Source: Planosporangium mesophilum (GTDB lineage Bacteria > Actinomycetota > Actinomycetes > Mycobacteriales > Micromonosporaceae). Taken from it: a stretch of DNA of 64,000 nucleotides. Numbering within the stretch: the first letter of the stretch is position 1; each line of letters begins with the position of its first letter. Location of the stretch: contig NZ_BOON01000018.1 in NCBI RefSeq assembly GCF_016863255.1, positions 124,001 through 188,000 on the forward strand, given 5' to 3'. Both the position numbers and the translations under genes were made by a program. Below, in pieces: positions 44,701 through 52,429 of this stretch. Below the pieces are notes generated by a model that saw only the letters and a list, made by a program, of their open reading frames with translations, did not search any database and was not told the DNA's origin.

Positions 44701-45859
44701 CACCGCCCACCTGGTCAGCGGCCTGACCGGCACCACCGCCACCATCACCGCCCATACCCCGCAGACACTCATCACCTCCGACCACACCTGGCCGCTGTCC
44801 GGCGCCTACGACAGCACCACCAACAAGGTCATCACCTCCGGCCCCATCACCACCGCCACCGACACCACCGGCGGCAGCAACCTCGCCCGCCCGAGCAACT
44901 CCGGCAACGCCAACTGGCACACCGGCGACCTCTACAGCCCCGACGCCCAGCTCAACATCGACTCCACCGGCGCTATCGACGCCGCCCCCACCGGCATGCT
45001 CGTCGGATCCGGCCCCAACGGGAAAGCAATCATCGACACCAACAACTCGTTTACCGTCTCGGCATGGGTCAAACCCATCAACGAGGCCGGCGTCATCGCC
45101 TCCGAAGACGGCGCCCACTCCGCCCGCTTCATCCTCTGGGGTAACAACCCCGACAAGACCTGGCGCTTTGCCCTGGCCACCTCCGACACCACCAGCTGGG
45201 CCTACAACGGGATCGCCGCCTCGGCCGGAAGCATCCAACTCGGTGTGTGGACCCACCTGCAGGCTGTCTACGACGCCCCCGCTGGCGTCATGTACCTGTA
45301 CGTCAACGACACCCTGGCGGCCACCGGCAAACACACCACCACCGTCACCTGGCCTGCCACCGGCAACATCGTCCTCGGCAGCTACCTCTACAACGACACC
45401 CACCAGCAGTACTACGCCGGCCAGATCAGCAACGTCCAAACCTGGAACAGCGCTCTCAAACCCGACGTACTCACCACGGTCAGCCTGCTCGCCAACGCCA
45501 ACAGCAAGTACGTCACCGCCGACGGCGCCGGCGACTACCCACTCATCGCCAACCGCACCACCAGCGGCCCCTGGGAACAGTTCGACGAGGTCGACACCGG
45601 AGACGGCTACATCGCGCTGCGCGCCCACGCCAACGGCAAGTACGTCACCGCCGACAACGCCGGAACCCAGCCACTCATCGCCAACCGCACCGCCATCGGC
45701 GCCTGGGAAAAGTTCAAAATCATCAACAACAGCGACGGCAGTATCAGTCTGCTGGCCAATGCCAACGGCCAGTACGTCACCGCCGAAAGCGGTGGCGGCT
45801 CCCCACTGATCGCCAACCGAACCACCATCGGCCCCTGGGAAAAGTTCTTCATCAGGTAA
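41744..45859 (+). CDS. Large secreted protein with FG-GAP-like, LamG-like and fascin-like repeats
   Basis: A 1,371-residue exported protein. The signal peptide (VSAATAAAVVLAVAAPAYA) and a Ser/Thr/Pro linker come first. A domain seen in RHS-associated proteins follows (ATYAQVLPGVDLQVTADTQG, YPVYIDPSWTPVG). Then come calcium-blade-type FG-GAP motifs (DQDMTGDGHADLLTVG, AADINGDGTPDLWTVG). A LamG/concanavalin-like jelly roll covers about residues 1080-1240 (FTVSAWVKPINEAG, WTHLQAVYDAPAGVMYLYVN). Three fascin/beta-trefoil repeats end it, each with ANxxYVTA and PLIANRTxxGxWE(Q/K)F. All parts are binding modules. It is divergent to the RHS toxin, and a role in surface adhesion or toxin delivery is inferred. 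Confidence 0.85.
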   Translation: MRSVPRRRPALRTVSAATAAAVVLAVAAPAYATPATPASPTPTPPSAAVTLTAGQALAQARSTGKAVAVDGATTPTDTLTANPNGTLTLTRSVLPTRKRTASGAWATLDATLNRNSDGSITPAVTTSALTLSGGGAGPLATMQNRGKSLAISLPMTLPTPTLAGATATYAQVLPGVDLQVTADTQGGFSEVLAVHDATAATNPALKTLSLATKATGVSVSADTAGNITADDHGRAIFTAPTPRMWDSATTTSPTTTQQAATSSAAGPGGTAHTAPIGVATTSGAINLTPDQAFLTAPNTVYPVYIDPSWTPVGATNNGWASVARRDGYPSYAATKYWGLTPAPDGRMQVGYETDDNITARTLVNFPIPLNTLYGATINSAVFNITETHSWSCTASRLNLYAPADVLTPGNATWNYWANSLGGVISWGDLAYGYSTSCPAHGIGFDVTGTIRNAVNIWKSTQTFALAAGNESDSNGWKKFLATSPTLSITYNHAPNTPTGMTTSPATECGANPPSPVGDGQVSLYTPVSDPDGGSLDVTYQLWKTSDTTKANLIPAGPLTSSSGTTAVRNVPEATLMTNADKDANGKAVITAFSWQAGVNDGIAPQAWSATCTFNFDPTRTGAPTVTPPGSTTIGTAFLYTIKPPATGTLPDSYIYQLNAAPPQTVNAKADGSVDVTITPTRFTNTLAVTSRSVGKNLGDTATVIFNSNPAATAADQDMTGDGHADLLTVGAQNGLPAGLWLGAKNTPGVGTTGVNIGANGNGVAGDNSPADFTGAQAITGHFTGSGLQDVLVYYPTGTNAGGGMVLNGNGDGSVIQAQLSGNEHTLSAGALLDINNANPLQVANAGNAAGQNLAYPDLITVNGDPTNGYYLAYYPNQNGTNNYQFPVALDPTTYPTPTGGTDWNTWTITTCQHTDGSTAMFLWNKTTGALFLWNKLAFNLNTWALTYTQYSLSSTWNQGANLALQAADINGDGTPDLWTVGANGATTAHLVSGLTGTTATITAHTPQTLITSDHTWPLSGAYDSTTNKVITSGPITTATDTTGGSNLARPSNSGNANWHTGDLYSPDAQLNIDSTGAIDAAPTGMLVGSGPNGKAIIDTNNSFTVSAWVKPINEAGVIASEDGAHSARFILWGNNPDKTWRFALATSDTTSWAYNGIAASAGSIQLGVWTHLQAVYDAPAGVMYLYVNDTLAATGKHTTTVTWPATGNIVLGSYLYNDTHQQYYAGQISNVQTWNSALKPDVLTTVSLLANANSKYVTADGAGDYPLIANRTTSGPWEQFDEVDTGDGYIALRAHANGKYVTADNAGTQPLIANRTAIGAWEKFKIINNSDGSISLLANANGQYVTAESGGGSPLIANRTTIGPWEKFFIR

Positions 45860-45883
45860 CTGACCCACCACCAACGCATCGGC

Positions 45884-45927
45884 GCCCGTCGAGTCACTGA
45901 CCTTCTGACGGCAACGGCTCGACGGGC
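45884..45927. terminator. Probable terminator hairpin
   Basis: Ten-base arms GCCCGTCGAG (45884-45893) and complement (45918-45927) with a 24-base loop, 25 bases after the LamG/fascin gene. Confidence 0.45.
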
Positions 45928-45990
45928 ACCGGTGTGCGGTAAGGACTCAGCCGCAGCGTCCTGCCCACCGTTCAGCAGGTAGCAGGTAGT

Positions 45991-46035
45991 TTGTGCGACC
46001 GGCCCTCAGAACCGGACGTGCACATCTCCGTACAT
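45991..46035 (-). other. Possible remnant of a group II intron 3' region
   Basis: On the minus strand the segment contains TGCACGTCCGGTTCTGAGGG, which closely resembles the conserved run at the end of the reverse-transcriptase region and start of the late domains in bacterial group II introns. No reverse transcriptase or domain V hairpin is nearby, so at most a scrap remains. Confidence 0.3.
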
Positions 46036-46047
46036 GGGGCGGCATAG

Positions 46048-46854
46048 TCACGCGGAAAGCTGATGGACGTCCCGCCGGGCTAATGCCCAGCGCCACGTGA
46101 ACTGCACGGCCAGAGTCGCCGAGAGTGCACCACCGAACGCAGTGGCGACGCCAACGGATTCAACGAGAACGGCCACGAGGAAGCAGAACACGGAGAAGCC
46201 GAGCAGACCACGGGGAACTCCCCGCAATGTTCGCACCGCGCCTGCGGTCCCCTGCTGCGCCAAGGCGAATGCTGCAACCACACTTATCGCCGTCGGGAAG
46301 GGCGCCAGCACGCCGGTCAAGTTCGGGCCGAGAGCGCCGGCCGCTCCGGTTACCACCGCCACGAGCGCCGCCGTCGCAACGGCCCGGCCAGGCAGATCCC
46401 ACCAAGGCCAGGCCAGTTGCCCGCCAGATGTTGCAGGCAGCACCTCCTCGTGCCGCTGCGGTGCAGGCAAAGCCGCCATCGCAGCCCATGCCGCCATCAG
46501 CACCACTACAAGGCCCCACGCTGCGGACAGCGTGAATCGAGATAGGGCGACATCAGCGCCAAGGGTCACGCCCCACGAGACCAACAGCGAGCCAACCCAG
46601 CCATACACTCGCGAGCACCAGGCGAATGTCACGACGAACGCCGCGAGTGACACCAGCCCGAGTAGGGCGGCCGACGCAGCCCGCGCCCCGAAACGCGCGC
46701 CATGCTCCAAGCATGTGATCAGCAGAATCGGTCCTGCCACAACGGGCAGCGCCACCAACATTCCGGTCACATGCGCGCCCCATCGCCTGCCCGCAAGCGA
46801 CGAGCCAACGACCAGTATCGGAGCCAGCAGCAGCTTCAATAGCAGCAGCATCAC
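46048..46854 (-). CDS. Polytopic membrane protein of unknown function
   Basis: A 268-residue protein with about seven or eight hydrophobic helices (for example LLLLKLLLAPILVVGSSLAG, MLVALPVVAGPILLITCL, LLVSWGVTLGADVALS, VATAALVAVVTGAAGALG) and a conserved-looking loop GPNLTGVLAPFPTAISVVA. The last helix ends ATLAVQFTWRWALARR. It may be a small transporter or permease-like protein; I do not recognise the family. It starts at GTG 46854 or ATG 46851, and no strong ribosome binding site is visible. Confidence 0.75.
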   Translation of the reverse strand: MMLLLLKLLLAPILVVGSSLAGRRWGAHVTGMLVALPVVAGPILLITCLEHGARFGARAASAALLGLVSLAAFVVTFAWCSRVYGWVGSLLVSWGVTLGADVALSRFTLSAAWGLVVVLMAAWAAMAALPAPQRHEEVLPATSGGQLAWPWWDLPGRAVATAALVAVVTGAAGALGPNLTGVLAPFPTAISVVAAFALAQQGTAGAVRTLRGVPRGLLGFSVFCFLVAVLVESVGVATAFGGALSATLAVQFTWRWALARRDVHQLSA

Positions 46855-47106
46855 CGACGTAGCCTAGTTCTGCCGCATTTGGCCTGTAAATCGAACGGTG
46901 TAACTCCCGATCAAGTATTAGCACCTGACGGCTGACATAAAATATGACGAGGGTCGACCTTAACCGACGACCAAATTGTTGCGCAGCTGGTCTGCAGGGG
47001 CCGCAGGGCGCCCGCTCACCGACCTACTCGCACGCCGACCGGGCGTCAGCCCGGGGACTATCTCGCGAACGGCTCTGGCACATATCCCGTGGTCACGCGG
47101 CGTCGC

Positions 47107-47699
47107 CTATGCAAGCAGGATGCGCTGGCGGAGGAGTGCGAAGCCCGCACAGCCGTACATCTGCCTTTTCAGCAGCTTGACCTTCGTGTTCGCGCGCCCT
47201 CGATCGGCCCGTTGCTGTAGGGCAGGGGCAGGCCGGCGATCACGGCGGGTAGATCCTTGCGCAGGCCGCGGGCGAAGCTGTGCAGGGCGGGCAGGTCGTC
47301 GGCGTCAACGGCGGCAAGCCAGGCGTCGAGATCCTGTCCGCGACGCTCCGTCAGCAGTCTGGCGAAGTCGCGGACCGGTCGGACAGCACCGCTAGGTGGG
47401 AGCATGCGGCGAGCAGTTCGTGCAGGTGGTTACGGTGCGGGGCGGGTAGCCGGTCGGGCCGGGTCATGATCCACGAGGTGAGCCGGCGTGGCGCGGGTGG
47501 TGTGCGCGGGGCGTCCGCGCGACCCTGGTTGAGGTAGCGCACGAGCAGGTTGGCGCTGCCGGTGTAGCCGAGGCCGCGGATCTCGTCCAGCAGGCGGGTC
47601 ACCGGCACGTCGGGTTGTTCGGCGCGGCGGCGGCGCAGATGCTTACGATAGGGATCGACCAGCGTGACCCGGTACTTCGGCGGCTGCAGCAGTTGCGCT
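47107..47699 (-). pseudogene. ISL3-family transposase, truncated and frameshifted
   Basis: The C-terminal half can be read across frames: QPPKYRVTLVDPYRKHLRRR, VTRLLDEIRGLGYTGSANLL, then after a slip near 47390 RDFARLLTERRGQDLDAWLA and GLPLPYSNGPIEGA. A two-base insertion near 47200 separates the standard ending NTKVKLLKRQMYGCAGFALL to TAG 47107. This is the usual C-terminus of ISL3 transposases (SNGPIEG.N.K.K..KRQMYGRA). The N-terminal half is absent. Not functional. Confidence 0.75.
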
Positions 47700-47870
47700 C
47701 ATGCCGGTGCGCGCGCTGCACCCGACCGTCGACGCAGCGGTAAGGACGCAACCCGCCAAATTCGAGCACAAACGCTGTAAACGCTGGGCCGACCCGCAGG
47801 TAGGCGCCTGCGGACGAGGCCGCGATACAGTGAATTGATCTTCAGGCTCGTACGCATAGGGACTGCAGCA

Positions 47871-48383
47871 GTGACGACCGACGTGACGACCGAACTGGCC
47901 GAGGCGATCCAGCGCGGCTACGACCAACGCGACCGGGCGAACATGGCGCCGACGATCGCTTACTTCCAGGCGCTGCTCGCCGAACACCCTGACCACCCCG
48001 TCCTCGTGTACGAGGTGGGTGGCGCCTACGACACCGCAGGCCAGGAGGAGACCGCCCGCGGCTACTACGAGCGAGCGCTCGCCCTCGGCCTCGACGGCGA
48101 CGTCCTGCGTCGGTGCCTGTGCCAGTACGCCAGCACCCTGCGGTGGCTGGGCGAGCTGGACGAGTCGCTGGCGGTGCTCGACCGCGCAAGCAGGGAGTTC
48201 CCCGACTCCGACTCCGTACGCGTCTTCCGCGCCCTGACTCTCAACGACGCCCAGCGGCCAGACGAGGCGGTGGCCGAGTTGCTCACCGTCGTCACCGGGC
48301 ACGCGGAGGTCACCGACCTCGGGCGGTGGGCGGTCGGGCTGCGCGGCCACGCCCAGTGGCTCGCCGACGGCCGGCCCGAATAG
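47871..48383 (+). CDS. Tetratricopeptide-repeat protein
   Basis: A 170-residue all-helical protein with TPR-like pairs: YFQALLAEHPDHPVLVYEVG, GAYDTAGQEETARGYYERAL, YASTLRWLGELDESLAVLDR, EFPDSDSVRVFRALTLNDAQ. It has no signal peptide, so a cytosolic protein-interaction role is expected. GTG 47871 (VTTDVTTELAEAIQRGYDQR) is chosen as start; the frame is open back to 47835. Its partner is unknown. Confidence 0.8.
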   Translation: MTTDVTTELAEAIQRGYDQRDRANMAPTIAYFQALLAEHPDHPVLVYEVGGAYDTAGQEETARGYYERALALGLDGDVLRRCLCQYASTLRWLGELDESLAVLDRASREFPDSDSVRVFRALTLNDAQRPDEAVAELLTVVTGHAEVTDLGRWAVGLRGHAQWLADGRPE

Positions 48384-48619
48384 GAAGCATCGGGCGAGAC
48401 GTTGTTCGCCGGCCCCGCTGCTCTCATTCCGCTCCCGTGATGTCTACCCATTCGGGTGCGGCACATCGCGACGCGGACGGCGCCGAGCTGCTGCGCGACG
48501 CCGAGCGCCGCCGGATCTCCGCCGCCATACGGCGGCCCCGCGCTTTCAGGCTCGCCGACGTTCTCCGTGGACGGGCAACGGGGCGCCCCACGAAAACGGT
48601 CGGGGCACCCCCTCAGCCA

Positions 48620-48850
48620 TCAGCCCTCGATGTCGCGTGGATCGCGGCTGCGTGGGTAGGTGTTCTTCTCCCCGATCGTGCCGTCCTCTTTCTTGATCAC
48701 ATGCTCGACGCCGCGGTCGATGGCCATCTCGCGACCTCGACCCTGCGCGTCGGCCTTGGTGTCGTGGGTGCTGCTCGCGCGCTGATTGCCTTCCGGGCGG
48801 TTCTTCCACTGCCCGTCCTCGTGATACGTCTCGACGTCTCCCGCCGGCAT
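48620..48850 (-). CDS. DUF2188 family small protein
   Basis: A 76-residue protein matching the DUF2188 pattern: W-x-N-R-x-E-G-N-Q-R-A-S near the N-terminus (GQWKNRPEGNQRASSTHDTK), AQGRGREMAIDRGVEHVI and the ending DGTIGEKNTYPRSRDP. Function is unknown; the family is common in actinomycetes. ATG 48850 has GAGGAG seven bases before it. Confidence 0.85.
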   Translation of the reverse strand: MPAGDVETYHEDGQWKNRPEGNQRASSTHDTKADAQGRGREMAIDRGVEHVIKKEDGTIGEKNTYPRSRDPRDIEG

Positions 48851-49156
48851 CTTCCGACTCCTCTGCTAGACGCTGTTCGCTACATCGATAACTGCCCCAG
48901 TCGCAACCGTTGTCAAACATCACCGCTCGAGCGGAAACCCCATCCGTCCGCTGTGGACGAAGACCGGCTGGTGCGCCTCCCCCGCTTCGCGCTACGAGAC
49001 GGACGACCACCCGTAAAGCTTCCAAGGATATTGATGTAGAGAGTCGGCGGCACGCGTCTCAGGTCGGTGTCCGCACCGAGGACGCCCGCTACCACCCGAG
49101 GCTCCGGCGATCTCGGTGCGCATGTCGTACGTCAGCCCGACAGAGAGGCATTCCCG
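48851..49156. other. Spacer without a supported gene
   Basis: Nothing recognisable on either strand. Confidence 0.3.
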
Positions 49157-50278
49157 CTACAGGAGACGGTGCTTGTCTGCTACCGCACGCTTCCGGACCT
49201 CGCGGCAGAATGCCTCGTCGATCAGCTCCTCCAGGCCGTCATCGTCGCCGGCATCGTCGAGATCCGCGTATTCGCCGTAGAGCAGCCGACAGCCCTGGAC
49301 GCCAGTGAGCAGGTCTTCCAGGAGGTCCCGCGCGGGACGGCGTGGGTCGAGTGGGGTGAGCCTGACCGTGGCAACGTACTCGGCCGCATCCAGACCGTCA
49401 GCCGCATGCTCCCCAACGAGCCGGTCAACTTTGTCGATGGCATCGCGGAGACGGCCCAGGTCCGGCACTTCACCCTCCGCCACCAGCATCGCCTCACGGA
49501 TGAGCAAGCTCACCGCGTCATACGGACGGACGCCGCTGTCCAGCAGCTCGAGGACGACGGTCGGGGTCTCGTGTGGCAGGGCCTCGATATTGTCCGCTTC
49601 GGTCAGAACCTCCGTCACGGCGATCCCGGAGGCCTCCGACACCACGCCGGCGGCGGCTCGCAGCCAGTGGGCGGCCGCCACCGCGGCAGCCGCCGGGTCG
49701 AAGTCGAGGAACAATCGGTCCCAGGCCAGAGGGTTCTCGGACAGGACCCCATCGGCTTCGGCGACCTGCGTGGGAGAGGGGGCGGCCCGCGTCAGCTCGA
49801 CGGCTTGCCGCGCCCGGTCAGACAGGTCTCCCCGTTCGGCCTGCCCGACCGCCGCGATCTCAGCCTCGAGGTCGGCCGCCACCGCCGCGGTCAGCGTTTC
49901 GTCGGTCATCACGTGCAGTGCGCGGCCCACCCGGTGCGCGCACTCCTCTACCGGGTCGTAGGAAACAGTCAGCGTGCCGTGCTCGTCGGGCAGGTTCGGC
50001 CTACGCACGCTATTCACCACGGCGGCGAACGAATCACGCTGCTGCTGCCTGCGCCACCCGTCGCTGTTGATCTCCAAGGTCGGCGAGGCTGACGCCGGAT
50101 GCGTGTAGCAGCGCCACAGCTGCCCCGACAGAGCCGTCAACGCCGCTGCCAAGACCAACCGCTGTTGACTGGTCGACGCTACCGGCAATGCCGCCACGGT
50201 GGTCGAGACGTCGCCGTACCCAGTGCTCCAACTGGCGGCCAGTTCGCCGCGTGCCTCGTCGATCGCGTAGCGCGTCAC
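49157..50278 (-). CDS. Hypothetical protein, 373 aa
   Basis: A soluble, mostly helical acidic protein. It has no signal peptide or known catalytic motif. Notable blocks are WSTGYGDVSTTVAALPVAS, GTLTVSYDPVEECAHRVGRA, VTDETLTAAVAADLEAEIAA and VVLELLDSGVRPYDAVSLLI. Codon bias is normal for the genome and GGGAG stands seven bases before GTG 50278, so the gene is real. I do not recognise a family. It lies in the accessory region near another unrecognised gene (50634) in the same direction. Confidence 0.7.
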   Translation of the reverse strand: MTRYAIDEARGELAASWSTGYGDVSTTVAALPVASTSQQRLVLAAALTALSGQLWRCYTHPASASPTLEINSDGWRRQQQRDSFAAVVNSVRRPNLPDEHGTLTVSYDPVEECAHRVGRALHVMTDETLTAAVAADLEAEIAAVGQAERGDLSDRARQAVELTRAAPSPTQVAEADGVLSENPLAWDRLFLDFDPAAAAVAAAHWLRAAAGVVSEASGIAVTEVLTEADNIEALPHETPTVVLELLDSGVRPYDAVSLLIREAMLVAEGEVPDLGRLRDAIDKVDRLVGEHAADGLDAAEYVATVRLTPLDPRRPARDLLEDLLTGVQGCRLLYGEYADLDDAGDDDGLEELIDEAFCREVRKRAVADKHRLL

Positions 50279-50633
50279 GCTTCACTCCCGTGCTCTCATC
50301 TCACACGGTACCGAAGCCAACTTCTCGGGAACGCGGCACGATCGCCAACGGCCGACGCACTCACACGCCAGATCTACTTGCTCCCCGTGACCGGCACGCC
50401 TGAATGGAACGGTCGGCGACCTGAACTCATGCCCTCGTCAGGCACGCCGAGGCCGGGTTGCAGACCATCGGCGGCGCTGCTGCGCCGTTGACGCTGCCGG
50501 GCTCTGTCCCACGATCGCCGTCGACGTCATATTCGGTCGGCGACGCAGCCGTCTGGGCTTCGACGGGCAGGCGAGTGGCGCCGCCACTTCGTCCAGCCGG
50601 CCACCTGGAGGTCGGTCCGGCCGCGGATGGGGC
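50279..50633. other. Spacer without a supported gene
   Basis: Both strands carry only short frames of non-coding composition; no repeats or hairpins stand out. Confidence 0.3.
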
Positions 50634-51332
50634 TCAGGCGTCAGGCGGCACCAGCCCGCCCCCGCGCGCCTGCTCGTGGACGCTGGTCTGGACCTCGCTC
50701 ATGTGCTGGTCATACGCCGCGAAGATCGCGCCGGTGTCCCAGCTGGGGGTGACCCACTCCCCGCATGAGCAGACCCCGAACTGCAGCCGACGCCCAGTGC
50801 TGGCGGACGCGTCGGGATCGTGGTGAAGCGCGAGCCGGTGCGAGCGCCGGTCCACGAGCGGATCGTCCATGTAGCAGGGCAGCTCGTCGGCGGATTCCTC
50901 CTCAGGAATCTGCCGCAGAGCGCGCAGCCGCGCCCGGACCGCGGCCAGGTTCGCCGTGCGGACACGATCGACGGCAGCGGCGCGTTGCGGGTCGGCAAGC
51001 GTAGCCGGGCCACGCTGGTGCAGCTCGCAACCGGGGCAGACCACCTCGTCGGCGGCCGCCGGCACGGCGAGGCTCAACCGGCAGCGGGCACAGACGCGGG
51101 CGGCCTCCCGGGCAACGATCGCGGCGGCAGTCGTGACGGAGTCCGCACCGCAGACGCCGCACGTCATCTCGACCACGTGGTCGGGGCTGATGCCGCCGAC
51201 GTCGCCGGGGGCGTACACCAGACCGAGCGGGACGGCGAGCACCGCACAGCACGGGCACCTCAGGTAGACGGTCGTGGTGTCGGGAAGCCCGCCATCGCCG
51301 ATCGCGTACGGTGCCCGGTTCGCCGCGCCCAT
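50634..51332 (-). CDS. Hypothetical zinc-ribbon protein, 232 aa
   Basis: Four or more CxxC knuckles are spread over the protein: YLRCPCCAVLAVPL, MTCGVCGADSV, VCARCRLSL, VVCPGCELHQRG, and later FGVCSCGEWVTPSWDTGAIF. Two or more zinc ribbons are therefore likely, with a helical linker (VRARLRALRQIPEEESADEL). No enzymatic motif is seen and I do not recognise the family; nucleic-acid binding or a protein adaptor role is possible. GGAGGG stands nine bases before ATG 51332. Confidence 0.7.
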   Translation of the reverse strand: MGAANRAPYAIGDGGLPDTTTVYLRCPCCAVLAVPLGLVYAPGDVGGISPDHVVEMTCGVCGADSVTTAAAIVAREAARVCARCRLSLAVPAAADEVVCPGCELHQRGPATLADPQRAAAVDRVRTANLAAVRARLRALRQIPEEESADELPCYMDDPLVDRRSHRLALHHDPDASASTGRRLQFGVCSCGEWVTPSWDTGAIFAAYDQHMSEVQTSVHEQARGGGLVPPDA

Positions 51333-51487
51333 CCCTGTTCCCTCCGAGTCTCACCAGACCAGGAGCATCTGGCTGGCGGCCGAACCTACTCCGCGGGTGC
51401 GACAAGAACCGCGGTCAGTCCGTACGCGCTTCAGGCCCGCGACCCCCTGAACTAGCAGGTCCTCGGTTCACGTCTACGCACGTCGCG

Positions 51488-51810
51488 CTACTGCTGGCCG
51501 AATGGCTCATCGCTCCAGTGAAACCATGCCTCGCCCCCGCCGATATGCACGTAGGAACCCGGCAACCCGACCGGACGGGCCACCAACGCCATCGTCTCGG
51601 CGATGCGGTCGTCCGCCGTCTCCCACGCCTCGGCGTCGCCCGTGCCGTCGTCGTCCGCGATCATCTCCGAGAGCGCGAGCTCGTCGGCGAACAACGACTC
51701 GACCTCGGCAACCCGGCCCGCGCAGCGAAGTCCCCGCTCAACCACGGGAAATCCGCGCCGGTGACCGTGATCTCACCCAGCACCTCGTCGCCCCGACACA
51801 GCTGCCACAT
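51488..51810 (-). pseudogene. Conserved hypothetical gene with a one-base deletion
   Basis: From ATG 51810 one frame reads MWQLCRGDEVLGEITVTGAD and FPWLSGDFAARAG. The continuation AEVESLFADELALSEMIADD to LPGSYVHIGGGEAWFHWSDE is in another frame to a stop at 51488. One missing base near 51710 explains it. The spliced product (about 107 residues) resembles small actinobacterial proteins with the pattern MW.L...D..LGE......DFPW...F and ending WFRWSDEPF. A sequencing error is also possible. Confidence 0.55.
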
Positions 51811-51949
51811 CTCGCCAGTCCTGCCCACGCCCCGTTCACCACCCTCACGATCACAACGCCGCCTGCTCACCTGTGGGTGCCAGATAGTCGGTCACATCAG
51901 GCGGACTGCGAGTATTCACCGATCAGGCCGCCAAGACGATCTCGCCGTA

Positions 51950-52267
51950 CTAGCCGCCCACCGCTAGTGGCCACTGGAACTGAAGCGGGTCCAAGCGGCG
52001 GACTTTGCCCCAGCAAGCGGTGTGGACGGTGCGCTTGTGATGATCGACGTACTCGATCAGCACCGACTGCAGATGGCGACGCCCAACGACGGGCATCCGG
52101 TCGAGCAGCTCACCACGTACGATCCCGACCCAGCGCAACTCGATGTCCTCGGCGGCCGAATCTCGGGCCAGCAACACCGCCCACTTCATCAACCGCGAGA
52201 ACGCCAGGTAGATCAGTCGGAGCGCCACCCGCCGATCATCTCGTCCGGGACCAAGCCACGAAACCAC
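51950..52267 (-). pseudogene. Internally deleted integrase-core transposase remnant
   Basis: The start (VALRLIYLAFSRLMKWAVLL, then ARDSAAEDIELRW) is the N-terminus of an IS3/IS481-like transposase. It joins directly to a C-terminal segment (GELLDRMPVVGRRHLQSVLI, then EYVDHHKRT), so the helix-turn-helix and most of the catalytic core have been deleted. The element resembles the larger pseudogene at 31995-33050. Confidence 0.65.
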
Positions 52268-52429
52268 AGCTCAACCACAACGGACGGCTTCCTGGCACTC
52301 ACAGGCTCCCTACTCCTCAGGTACCTGTCTTGATGGCCGACAGTAGGTCGGTCGTCCACGTGATGTCCGCATCGCTGCCGACGGGAAAACGTCCGTTACC
52401 ACGACACTCTGTACGAAGGGGCCACCTTG

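Noticed and set aside
45481-45858. Tandem repeats read as a possible CRISPR or minisatellite
   Set aside because: They are three protein-level fascin repeats in frame; there are no identical spaced repeats.
42497-45874. Long minus-strand frames opposite the LamG/fascin gene
   Set aside because: Val/Gly-rich complement of a Thr/Ala/Pro-rich gene; no domains.
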